From assembly GCA_042091495.1 (NCBI GenBank), contig JBELHJ010000083.1, positions 1 through 7,334 on the forward strand: a stretch of DNA of 7,334 nt. The letters run 5' to 3'. Below are positions 1-7,334 of this stretch, in pieces (the stretch's first letter is position 1; every line of letters starts with the position of its first letter). A program made the position numbers and the translations under genes. The notes under the pieces are model-generated. The model saw only the letters and a list, made by a program, of their open reading frames with translations, searched no databases and was not told the DNA's origin. The DNA comes from JBELHJ01 sp042091495. Its GTDB lineage: Bacteria > Bacteroidota > Bacteroidia > Flavobacteriales > Flavobacteriaceae.

Positions 1-1818
1 GGGCAAGAAGGGATTCCCGTTTGTAAAACTTCAGACAAAAACCAAGAACTCATAGAGCGCTCCGCTGAGGCGAGACAGGCCTTTGATAAAATGAAAAGTC
101 AAATAGCTAATGCCCAAAAACAAAACCCTATAAATGGTATTTACAAAGTACCTATGGTAGTCCATATCATGCACACTGGTGAAGCTATTGGAACGGGATC
201 AAATTTAACCGATCAAGATGTTTTTGATGGCGTACAATACTTGAATAACTATTGGAGAAAGATACTAGGCTCTAATGGTGACGCAGATGGTGTAGACATG
301 GAAATTGAATTTGAATTGGCGTCTTTTGATCCAAATGGGGCGTCTACAAATGGTATAGTAAGGTATGATTTAAGTGGTGTACAAAGCTTTGTAGACAACG
401 GTGTAGGTGACGGTGGACTTGAAGATCATAACAGTGATGTGGCTGTTAATTCTTTAAAAGAATATTCGCATTGGAATGGAGAACATTATTATAATGTCTG
501 GATTGTTGACAAAATAGATGGTGAAAATTGTTTTGATGCTGGAGATGATGGCTCATATACCGCAGGTTATGCTTATTACGCCAATCAACATGGTATGCCT
601 TGGGATGGATCACTTTTATTGGCCTGCGTATTTCAAGATGAAACAAGTACTACCTGGGCCCATGAAATGGGTCATGCTTTAAACTTACCACATACTTTTG
701 ATGGTGATAAAAGTACTGTAGATGGTGAAACGGTATACGATTGTGGCGATGACGGGATTACAGATACCCCATCACACATTAGAGCATCTGCTATTCCAGA
801 TCTTTATTGGGATTGTAATAACACAGATGAAAATGATTGTGACCCTAACTTTAACGAACAGATCTCTCCAACAAAAACAGGTAATGGTACACATCAAGAT
901 CATATAAAAAATATTATGAATTATGCGGGTTGCACCAATGAGTTTACACCAGGGCAACGGGCAGTTTCTAAAGATGCTTTGGTTAACATTAGGACATCTT
1001 ACTTAAACAGCCCTGCTTTTGGAAGCTGTGATGCCGTAGAATTAACCATTAGTGCAATTACATCGAACTCTTTCACAGTAGATTGGCCATTAGATGCAAA
1101 TACAACCTATGTTTTACAAATTTATTTAGGTGAAGAAGACCCTAACAACTTACTGTATAATGAATCCCATGACAGTTCAAATACACCTATTAATATTACA
1201 AATGCAACCCCGGACACAGAGTATTATGTAAAAGTAATTGCAACCTGTAGTAACGGTAGCACACCTTCTGCAGGTGAATACGTTTACACCCTTTGTGAAC
1301 CCATAACCACAGCTTGGAGCGATGATTTTAGCGATGAAACTTATGGATGCTGGGAGGTTATAAATGATGGTGATACTAATACGTGGACACTCGAAACCAC
1401 TTATGATAACGGGACTGTAATTTCTGGAATGTATCATATTATTTACAGTGAAACTGAGGCACATAACGATTGGTTATTGAGCCCTCCTATTAGTGTTACA
1501 GATGGCGTTACCGATGGTATTTCCTTTATTGCCCTAAACGAATTGTTAAGTTATCCTGAGAGTGTTGATATATATGTTCTTGATCAAGAGTATCAAGTCC
1601 TTGGTATTTTAGCAGAGAATGTCACGCCTCCAGATGATGCTTGGCAGAATTACACTTACGATTTATCTAATTATGAAGGGCAAACCATAAGAGTAGGGTT
1701 TCACTCTACAACACTTAACCAGTATATATTATACTTAGATAATTTTGAAGTATTTGGAAATATATTAGATAATAATAGCTTTGATATTAGTGAAATTAAA
1801 ATAAGTCCTAATCCTGTA
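1..1818 (+). CDS. M43 family zinc metalloprotease, T9SS cargo (partial at both ends)
   Basis: Secreted endopeptidase of the pappalysin/cytophagalysin (M43) metzincin type. The frame is open from base 1, so the ATG at 91 is internal and the true start lies upstream of the window. Of 606 visible codons, roughly the first 45 look like the end of a propeptide. The catalytic domain follows, with the zinc motif HEMGHALNLPH at residues 221-231 (661-693; three His ligands, Glu222 as general base) and a Met-turn NIMNY around Met306 (916), followed by the family-typical C-x(3)-FTPGQ. Next come a fibronectin III-like domain (about residues 341-434) and a cleaved-adhesin/MAM-like beta-sandwich (about 437-586). 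The last visible residues, ISPNPV, open a type A T9SS sorting domain that is cut by the assembly gap. Asn at the eighth motif position, instead of Gly, is to my knowledge common in flavobacterial M43 enzymes. The family and secretion route are clear; the substrate is unknown. Confidence 0.93.
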
Positions 1819-1918
1819 NNNNNNNNNNNNNNNNNNNNNNNNNNNNNNNNNNNNNNNNNNNNNNNNNNNNNNNNNNNNNNNNNNNNNNNNNNNNNNNNNN
1901 NNNNNNNNNNNNNNNNNN
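1819..1918. other. Assembly gap (100 Ns)
   Basis: Exactly 100 Ns, the conventional placeholder for a scaffold gap of unknown length. It falls inside the sorting domain of the upstream protease and just before the signal peptide core of the downstream one. The missing sequence should contain about 65-75 codons of sorting domain, a stop, an intergenic region with any promoter, and about 8-12 codons of the next signal peptide. The real gap is therefore probably longer than 100 bases. The reading frame staying open across it is meaningless. Confidence 0.98.
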
Positions 1919-3636
1919 TCATCACCTATTTATGTTTTAGCCTAAGTTGGGCACAATTACAACCCATTGATTTTAATCAACGAATTAAAGAAAGTAATCT
2001 GGTAGTAGAAGGTGTTGTTCTAGAGCAAAATCCTGTCTGGAATTCAAAAAAAACCAAAATTTACACAGTAAATCGCATTCAAGTTTATAAAATTTTTAAG
2101 GGTACTAAATCACTAACACATATTGATATCTGTACCCCAGGAGGCACTATTGGCTTTGAAAAACACGAAGTTAATCCCAGCTTGAAACTTAAAGCGGGTG
2201 ATACGGGTTTATTTATTTTAAAACCCACGCAAACTTCACTTGAAGGGAAAAACAATGCTGCTTTATTCAGACCATACGGTACCAAAATGGGATTTTTAAA
2301 GTATGATTTAACAAAAGGTACTGCCAAAGGGCCATTTAAATCCTTTAATACCATAGACAAATCATTATATAATGCTATTAAAACTGTAACAACTCATTCA
2401 TATGAAGAAGTAGTGCCCCTAGACACAAAAAAAAAAGACGCTGCATTTTCAGCAAGAAGAAATCTTGATATTACATCAATCACTCCCTTAATAACAACAG
2501 CGGGTACACAAACCTCAATTACAATAAATGGAAGTGGTTTTGGCAACTTTACAGGAGAAGTGCGCTTTTCTGAAGCAGATGAAGTGGGCGCTGAATTTAT
2601 TTCTGGAGCAGCCTCTGAACTATTAAGTTGGAACGATACCCAGATTGTGGTTCAGGTAAACGAAGGTGCTGGTACAGGACCTATACAAGTGGTAAGAAGT
2701 ACTGGGGAACAAATTACATCGTCTCAAAGTCTTACCGTAAATTATGCTCTCACGAATGTTGAATACCAGTCTGAATTTTACAGAACGCAACACATTGATA
2801 AAAACAGTAATGGTGGCTACATATGGCAAATGCATAGTGCTTTTAATAATAATACAGCAGCCAAGGAGGCTTTTATGCGTTCTTTTAATACGTGGCGCTG
2901 CGAAACTGGAGTCAACTGGCAAATCGGCAATACATCGTCTGTAGATGTTGCAGAAAAAGATGATGTGAATTTAATTTTATTTGATGATAACGATCCGCTG
3001 AATGAAGGAGTGCTAGGCGTGTGCATTAACTATTTTACAGGTTGTGCTCAAGGTGCCAATATTTTATGGTATGCCGATGAGTTAGATATTATCTTTAGAA
3101 CAGCTTCTAATTTTCCTGTGAACAGAGGTTGGAATTTTACAACCAATGCCCCAACGGGTAATGAAATGGATTTTGAGACCGTAGCTACGCACGAATTGGG
3201 ACACGGCCATGCGCTTGGACACGTTATAGACACTCAGGATATTATGCACCCTTCTATAGGTTATGGTATTTTGAAGCGCGTTCCTAATACCAATAATATT
3301 GCAGGTGCTAATAATGTCCAAAACAGAAGTACTACTACTTCAGTTTGCAATCAAAATAGTATGACTAATTTTGATTGTAGCTTGAGCATAGAAACTGCGA
3401 ACATTTTTAGAATTAAAGCATCTCTAAATCCTCACACTAAAATGCTTGACGTCAATTCAAAAACATTTATTGAGGAATTAAGCATCCACAATGTTCTAGG
3501 ACAGCCAATTTTATTGCATGAATCTAATGCTTACATTACTAGAGTTGATCTTTCTCAGCTTAATAGAGGAGTGTATTTTTTGATTGCAAAAAGCCAAAAT
3601 AATTCCACATCCTTAAAATTTTTAATCTCACATTAA
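1919..3636 (+). CDS. Matrixin-like zinc metalloprotease with IPT/TIG domain and T9SS sorting domain (5' partial)
   Basis: The start codon is lost in the gap; 571 complete codons remain, numbered here from 1921. The first residues are a hydrophobic stretch ending SLSWA, with likely signal peptidase cleavage before Gln12, so this is a separate gene from the M43 protease. An N-terminal beta-rich domain (about 12-150, with a CTPGG turn) is followed by a lysine-rich linker and an IPT/TIG immunoglobulin-like domain (about 184-275). The catalytic domain is about 280-455. Its zinc motif HELGHGHALGH is at 424-434 (3190-3222), followed by an Asp three residues on and a Met-turn DIMHP (Met442), the matrixin-like arrangement. 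The Gly normally at the eighth motif position is Ala431. Residues about 487-571 form a type A sorting domain with the NVLGQ, DLSQLNRGVYFL and final KFLISH pattern, though the usual PNPV reads LNPH. Predicted export is Sec then T9SS, to the surface or medium. Catalytic class is confident; exact MEROPS family and substrate are not. Confidence 0.9.
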
Positions 3637-3640
3637 GTGT

Positions 3641-3655
3641 AACAATTTAATTGTT
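3641..3655. repeat. 7-bp inverted repeat between protease and ybjQ-like gene
   Basis: AACAATT-T-AATTGTT is a perfect 7-bp palindrome around one central base, four bases after the stop of the matrixin-like gene. It contains one G:C pair per arm and no T-tract follows (TCTTC instead). It is a weak terminator candidate at best, and could be a protein-binding site or chance in AT-rich DNA. Confidence 0.3.
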
Positions 3656-3680
3656 TCTTCAACCTATAAATAAAAAAACA

Positions 3681-3995
3681 ATGATTATAACAACCACAGA
3701 AAGTATCCCAAATAAAGAAATAAGTGAAATCTTAGGCGTTGCAAGAGGCAGTACTGTTAGAGCTCGTAATATTGGTAGCGATATTTTTGCAGGTCTTAAA
3801 AATATTGTGGGAGGAGAAATTAACGAGTATACCAAATTACAAGCCCATTCCAGAGAGCAAGCCCTAGAACGTATGATTGCAGACGCCAATCGCCTTGGTG
3901 CCGATGCTGTAGTTAATGTAAGGCTTACAACCTCAACCGTTATGCAAGGCGCTTCTGAAATATTAGCTTATGGCACTGCTGTAAAAATTAAATAA
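3681..3995 (+). CDS. YbjQ/UPF0145 family protein (putative heavy-metal-binding domain)
   Basis: A 104-residue cytoplasmic protein of the YbjQ/UPF0145 family, whose members are about 100-110 residues and form small alpha/beta oligomers; their function is not firmly established despite the heavy-metal-binding label. Family features visible are the N-terminal TTTE strand, RARNIGSDIFAGLKNIVGG (about residues 27-45), a helix with SREQALERMIADANRLGADAVV, and a C-terminal YGTAVKIK strand. There is no cysteine, so any metal binding would need other ligands. The frame also offers a TTG at 3651, but the ATG at 3681 gives the usual family N-terminus and has an A-rich Bacteroidota-type leader, so it is preferred. 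The gene lies 44 bases after the protease, and its TAA overlaps the ATG of the next small gene, indicating translational coupling. Family assignment is confident; biological role is not. Confidence 0.93.
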   Translation: MIITTTESIPNKEISEILGVARGSTVRARNIGSDIFAGLKNIVGGEINEYTKLQAHSREQALERMIADANRLGADAVVNVRLTTSTVMQGASEILAYGTAVKIK

Positions 3996-4132
3996 TGAAC
4001 GATTTGTTGTACTTTTTTCTACTATCGTTTCAAGTCCTTTTTTTTGGCGCTTGTTTTATCATTTTAGTCTATCTCATTATAAAACGTATTCAGTCAAAAG
4101 GAAACGAAACCTTTGAGCAAAGAGATAACTAA
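3995..4132 (+). CDS. 45-residue single-pass membrane microprotein
   Basis: This short frame starts at the ATG whose A is the last base of the preceding stop codon (TAATG), and ends at TAA 4130-4132. The product begins MNDLLYFFLL, has one strongly hydrophobic span of about residues 4-29, then KRIQSK and a polar, acidic tail ending EQRDN. The positive charges directly after the span suggest an outside N-terminus and cytoplasmic C-terminus. The overlap implies co-translation with the YbjQ-like protein, so a membrane partner or anchor for that protein is a reasonable but untested inference. I recognise no family. Support comes from the overlap, the clean membrane-protein architecture with positive-inside charge, and the fact that it fills the space before the next promoter region. 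A stray hydrophobic frame in T-rich DNA remains possible. Confidence 0.68.
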   Translation: MNDLLYFFLLSFQVLFFGACFIILVYLIIKRIQSKGNETFEQRDN

Positions 4133-4191
4133 ACCTTTAATTTTCATAGAGTTAATTGAAATTGGTAAATTAGTTTCACTAACTAATTTTA
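4112..4191 (+). promoter_or_regulatory. Possible Bacteroidota-type promoter(s) for the M16 peptidase gene
   Basis: Two weak matches to the Bacteroidota consensus (TTTG/TTG at -33 and TAnnTTTG at -7) precede the M16 gene. One is TTTG at 4112-4115 with TAATTTTC at 4138-4145 (22-base spacing), which would give a leader of about 55 bases. The other is TTG at 4162-4164 with TAATTTTA at 4184-4191 (19-base spacing), which would leave only about 10 bases of leader. Each -7 element has one mismatch at the final G. The first seems more plausible and would place the inverted repeat at 4167-4189 within the leader. AT-rich DNA yields such matches by chance. Confidence 0.28.
4167..4189. repeat. 9-bp perfect inverted repeat upstream of M16 gene
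   Basis: AAATTAGTT-TCACT-AACTAATTT is a perfect 9-bp inverted repeat with a 5-base spacer, ending 17 bases before the M16 start codon. Only one G:C pair occurs in the stem, so an RNA hairpin would be weak. It could be an operator for a dimeric regulator, a weak terminator for the ybjQ/microprotein pair, or chance. It overlaps the downstream candidate -7 element. Confidence 0.5.
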
Positions 4192-4206
4192 TCAAAACCT
4201 AGACGT

Positions 4207-7083
4207 ATGAAAAAATGGTTCACTTTTCTTTTTCTTTACTCTTCTTTTTTTGCATTAAGTCAAAATACGTTAAAGCCATTTGAGGTAACCGAATTTACTT
4301 TAGACAATGGTCTTACGGTTATGCTCTCAGAAAATCACGATACCTCAAAAATATTTGGTGTGGTTGCAGTCAAAGCCGGTGGAAAAAATGATCCAAGTGA
4401 TGCCACTGGAATTGCACATTACCTTGAACATGTATTGTTTAAAGGTACCAATGAACTGGGCACCACAGATTATGAAAAAGAAAAAGTATTTCTAGATAGC
4501 ATCAGTATGCTTTACGATGAATTGGGTAATACCAAAGTCGATATTGAACGTTCAAAGATTCAAAAAAAAATAAACGACTTATCCTTAAAAGCTGCAGAAT
4601 TTGCAATTCCCAACGAACTTGATCTTTTAATTTCTGGAATGGGCGGAACTGATGTTAACGCATTTACAACCGAAGATTATACGGCATACTTCAATAATTT
4701 TCCAGCAAATCAACTAGAGAAATGGTTAGATTTATATAGCCACCGCTTCCAAAACCCTGTATTCAGACTGTTCCAATCGGAACTGGAGACTGTCTATGAA
4801 GAAAAGAACATTTCTATGGACGACACCTTTGGGGTACTTTTTGAAAGCGTTTTAGAAAGTGTTTACAAAAAACACCCGTATGGTCAACAAACCATTCTAG
4901 GTGAAGTATCTCATCTTAAAAACCCGTCATTGAAAAAGATGTATGAGTTTTTCAAAACATATTATGTTGCTAATAATATGGTATTGGCATTATCTGGAGA
5001 TTTTGATACACAAACAGTAATACCTTTAATAAAATCAAAATTCAAAAATTGGCATTCTGGATACATTCCAAAATTTGCAGATTATAACGAAGAGTCCTTT
5101 AACAAAAGAGAATTTAAACAAGATAAATTAACTCCAATAAAACTTGGTTGTTTAGCCTTCCGTTCTCCTAACACTACTAATGAAGATGCTATTGTATATA
5201 ATATGGCATTACAAACGCTGTATAATGATGAAGAGACGGGGTTTTTAGATAAAATTAAAGACGAAGGCCTTGTCATGGAAGCAGGACTGGTTGAAGTGCC
5301 TTACAATGATTATGGTACTACTATATTTTATTTTATTCCTAAACTCATTGGTCAGAAACTTGAAACTGCAGAAAACATTGTATTAGAACAAATAAAACAA
5401 CTTAAAAGTGGTGCATTCTCTGATGCCTATGTAGAAGCCTTAAAGAAAAATAAGATTAAAGAAATAGCTTTAAGATGGGAGAATAATGAAGAACGTACTC
5501 TGGAAATGGTTAATGCCTTTACACAAAGTAAAAATTGGACCAATTATATTAAAAAATATGAGAAAATAAATACTGTTACAAAAGAGGACTTGGTGGCTTT
5601 AGGAAATACCTATTTTAATGAAAATTACCTGTGCTTCTATTCTCGAATGGGTAAGCCCGACAAAGAAAAATTAGTAAAACCAAATTTTGAATCAGTAGTT
5701 TCTAATCAAGATACAAAATCTACATATGCACAAAACTTTGAGCGCCTAGAGGTAACACCGATGTCTCCGAATTTTGTTGATTTTAATTCGGCTGTGACTG
5801 AAATTAAATTGGATCATAATTTCATTATAAAAAAAACAGGAAATCCATTTAACGACGTCTTTGATTTATCCATTGCCTTTGGAGCAGGAAATTATAAAAT
5901 CCCTGAGCTCATGGCTTTGCAGAGTTACTTGGGACTTATAGGCACTGATACACTTAGTGTTACAGAATTAAAACAAGCGTTTCACAGTCTGGGAGCTAGC
6001 TATTACTTTTCCGTTACTGATCATGAATTTAAATTTCATGTATCTGGTCTTGAAAGTGAGTTAGAAGCAGTTTTAAAGCTTTGCCAAAACATGTTGTCTA
6101 ATTTTAAATTTGACGAGGATAAGGTAAAACAAGTTGTTGATTTGTTTGAAACTCAAAAAAAAATAAATCGTGAAGACACCATGTATTTACTTCAAAATCT
6201 AAATCAATTTATAATGCTAGGCGATCAAGCACCTATTCAGAGAGAACTTACAAAAAAAGAAATCAAAGCACTTAATGCTGAGAGTTTACATAGTGCTTTC
6301 AATCAATTAAAAGATTATGAAATAACGGTTAGATATACAGGAAATACTAATGATGATGTGTTAACAGAGTTATGTAAATCATATCTTAATACTAATAACC
6401 CTAAACAGCCAAGAGACAACCCTTATGTTTTTAAGAGGGCAATACCTGAATCCACCAAAATTTATATCCTAGATCATAAAGATGCTGTACAAAGCCAAAT
6501 TGGATTTAATATTGAATGTAGTCCTAGGAATAATGATCATATAACAGATATCAAGTTATTTAATACCTATTTTGGAGATGGGATGTCTAGTTTGGTCTTT
6601 CAGGAAATAAGAGAATTTCGTTCACTAGCCTATGCTACTTTTGCAAACTATGAATTAGCACCCTATGAAAATTCTAATAACCGATTTATTGGTTATGTGG
6701 GTTGTCAAGCAGATAAAACCATAGATGCCATAGAAGCCATGAGTGAGCTTATTTATAATATGCCGCAAAAAAAAGACCGTATTTCTAATCTAAAAAGTGC
6801 GGTATTAGAAGGCTCAAAAGTAGCTAAGCCTAATTTCAGAAATCTTATAGTAACTCTAGAAACATGGAAACAAGCTGGGTTTATTAAAGACCCAAATGCC
6901 GTTTACAACAATCAAATATCTCAAAAAACATTTGATGATATTGTAACCTTTTACGAATCCGAAATTCAAAATAAACCTATGGTCATCACAATGGTTACTG
7001 ATCTTTCTAGAGTAGATCTTGAGGCTTTAAAACAATTTGGAGAAGTTACTATTATAAAAGAAAAGCGACTTTTTGTAAACTAA
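4207..7083 (+). CDS. Secreted M16 (insulinase/pitrilysin) family zinc peptidase, two-repeat full-length form
   Basis: A 958-residue M16 metallopeptidase, probably periplasmic, expected to cleave peptides or unfolded proteins. The N-terminus MKKWFTFLFLYSSFFALSQ is a signal peptide with likely cleavage after Ser18. There is no lipobox cysteine and no T9SS sorting domain. The inverted zinc motif HYLEH is at 71-75 (His71 and His75 ligands, Glu74 base). The distal ligand is best placed at Glu199 with Glu192 as its supporting acid, by analogy with the pitrilysin E-x6-E pair. Between them sits a lysine/glutamate-rich helical insertion (about 88-140) before GGTDVNAFT. The second half (about 540-958) repeats the M16 fold without HxxEH and keeps the substrate-binding Arg and Tyr in REFRSLAY (Arg802, Tyr809). 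This matches the single-chain, pitrilysin-sized forms in which both halves form a clamshell. The ATG at 4207 is chosen because it begins the signal peptide. The next gene starts 21 bases downstream and may be co-transcribed. Confidence 0.95.
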   Translation: MKKWFTFLFLYSSFFALSQNTLKPFEVTEFTLDNGLTVMLSENHDTSKIFGVVAVKAGGKNDPSDATGIAHYLEHVLFKGTNELGTTDYEKEKVFLDSISMLYDELGNTKVDIERSKIQKKINDLSLKAAEFAIPNELDLLISGMGGTDVNAFTTEDYTAYFNNFPANQLEKWLDLYSHRFQNPVFRLFQSELETVYEEKNISMDDTFGVLFESVLESVYKKHPYGQQTILGEVSHLKNPSLKKMYEFFKTYYVANNMVLALSGDFDTQTVIPLIKSKFKNWHSGYIPKFADYNEESFNKREFKQDKLTPIKLGCLAFRSPNTTNEDAIVYNMALQTLYNDEETGFLDKIKDEGLVMEAGLVEVPYNDYGTTIFYFIPKLIGQKLETAENIVLEQIKQLKSGAFSDAYVEALKKNKIKEIALRWENNEERTLEMVNAFTQSKNWTNYIKKYEKINTVTKEDLVALGNTYFNENYLCFYSRMGKPDKEKLVKPNFESVVSNQDTKSTYAQNFERLEVTPMSPNFVDFNSAVTEIKLDHNFIIKKTGNPFNDVFDLSIAFGAGNYKIPELMALQSYLGLIGTDTLSVTELKQAFHSLGASYYFSVTDHEFKFHVSGLESELEAVLKLCQNMLSNFKFDEDKVKQVVDLFETQKKINREDTMYLLQNLNQFIMLGDQAPIQRELTKKEIKALNAESLHSAFNQLKDYEITVRYTGNTNDDVLTELCKSYLNTNNPKQPRDNPYVFKRAIPESTKIYILDHKDAVQSQIGFNIECSPRNNDHITDIKLFNTYFGDGMSSLVFQEIREFRSLAYATFANYELAPYENSNNRFIGYVGCQADKTIDAIEAMSELIYNMPQKKDRISNLKSAVLEGSKVAKPNFRNLIVTLETWKQAGFIKDPNAVYNNQISQKTFDDIVTFYESEIQNKPMVITMVTDLSRVDLEALKQFGEVTIIKEKRLFVN

Positions 7084-7104
7084 ATTTTCTAAATTGAGAA
7101 ATGT

Positions 7105-7334
7105 ATGTTATCAAATACAGAAAAAAACAAATACAGATCACAGCTATTTTCACATCTCAACGGGTTTGTTATTGCGCCAACAGCGTATTGCCTTCATAAA
7201 TTCAAAGTTTGTGAGCATATATTAGAAGAACAAACCGTTTGTGTAACTGATGTCGCTTCTAAATTCAATGCCAATGAAGGGTATTTAAATATTGCTTTAA
7301 GACTTATTGCTTCTCAAGGCTGGTTAGACCAAAA
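7105..7334 (+). CDS. N-terminus of a possible SAM-dependent methyltransferase (3' partial)
   Basis: The frame opens at ATG 7105 and runs off the right edge after 76 codons without a stop. The ATG at 7101 is in another frame and terminates after about 32 codons, so 7105 is preferred. The visible part begins MLSNTEKNKYRSQLFSHL and contains HLNGFVIAPTAY, then a helix-turn-helix/winged-helix-like section (TDVASKFNANEGYLNIALRL) and ASQGWL. From memory, this pattern of a small helical/winged-helix module with ANEGYLN..LR.LASQGWL resembles the N-terminal dimerisation domain of class I O- or C-methyltransferases. The catalytic domain would lie beyond the window, so the assignment is tentative; a winged-helix regulator is the alternative. 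It follows the M16 gene by 21 bases on the same strand. Confidence 0.72.
   Translation, partial: MLSNTEKNKYRSQLFSHLNGFVIAPTAYCLHKFKVCEHILEEQTVCVTDVASKFNANEGYLNIALRLIASQGWLDQ

Noticed and set aside
1177..1464. Antisense open frame of 95 codons inside the M43 protease gene
   Set aside because: Shadow of the coding strand; no recognisable domain, and the + strand frame encodes clear FnIII and adhesin-like domains.
91..3636. A novel double-catalytic-domain protease
   Set aside because: The join is through 100 Ns, with a sorting domain before and a signal peptide after; it is a gap artefact.
3651..3680. TTG-initiated extension of the ybjQ-like gene by 10 residues
   Set aside because: Family members begin close to the ATG at 3681; the extension has no family match and overlaps the palindrome.
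4037..4044. T8 run inside the microprotein frame as a terminator T-tract
   Set aside because: No stable stem precedes it, and it is explained by Phe codons of the hydrophobic span.
7085..7103. Possible terminator hairpin after the M16 gene
   Set aside because: Only a five-base-pair AT-rich stem (TTTCT/AGAAA) without a T-tract; too weak to call.
7101..7199. Alternative start ATG 7101 after the M16 gene
   Set aside because: That frame stops after about 32 codons, while the frame from ATG 7105 stays open to the edge with recognisable protein sequence.

Overview
The window looks like a piece of a marine-type Flavobacteriaceae (Bacteroidota) genome. The DNA is AT-rich, start codons lack Shine-Dalgarno sequences and have A-rich leaders, and two secreted metalloproteases carry type IX secretion (T9SS) type A C-terminal sorting domains, a system essentially confined to Bacteroidota. 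All genes lie on the + strand.

Layout: (1) positions 1-1818 hold most of an M43-type (pappalysin/cytophagalysin) metalloprotease with a fibronectin III-like domain, a cleaved-adhesin/MAM-like domain and the beginning of a sorting domain. It is open at the left edge and cut on the right by a run of 100 Ns (1819-1918). (2) After the gap, 1919-3636 holds a second, unrelated metalloprotease. It has the end of a signal peptide, an N-terminal beta-domain, an IPT/TIG domain, a matrixin-like catalytic domain and a sorting domain. A continuous reading frame from 91 to 3636 through the Ns is an assembly artefact joining these two genes. (3) 3681-3995 encodes a YbjQ/UPF0145 protein, and its stop codon overlaps the start of a 45-residue single-span membrane protein (3995-4132). 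(4) After a 74-base intergenic stretch with an inverted repeat and possible promoter elements comes a full-length 958-residue secreted M16 zinc peptidase (4207-7083). (5) At 7105 a further gene begins and runs off the right edge. Its first 76 residues resemble the N-terminal helical/winged-helix domain of some SAM-dependent methyltransferases.

Functionally, the region is dominated by envelope and secreted proteolysis: two T9SS cargo enzymes destined for the cell surface or medium, and one probably periplasmic M16 peptidase. The ybjQ/small-membrane-protein pair is the only tightly coupled unit. I see no mobile element, RNA gene or CRISPR array, and no clear evidence of a new multi-gene system. 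The most notable items are the overlapping membrane microprotein, the substituted zinc-motif glycine in the second protease, the long insertion in the M16 active-site region, and the gap that hides the junction between the two proteases.
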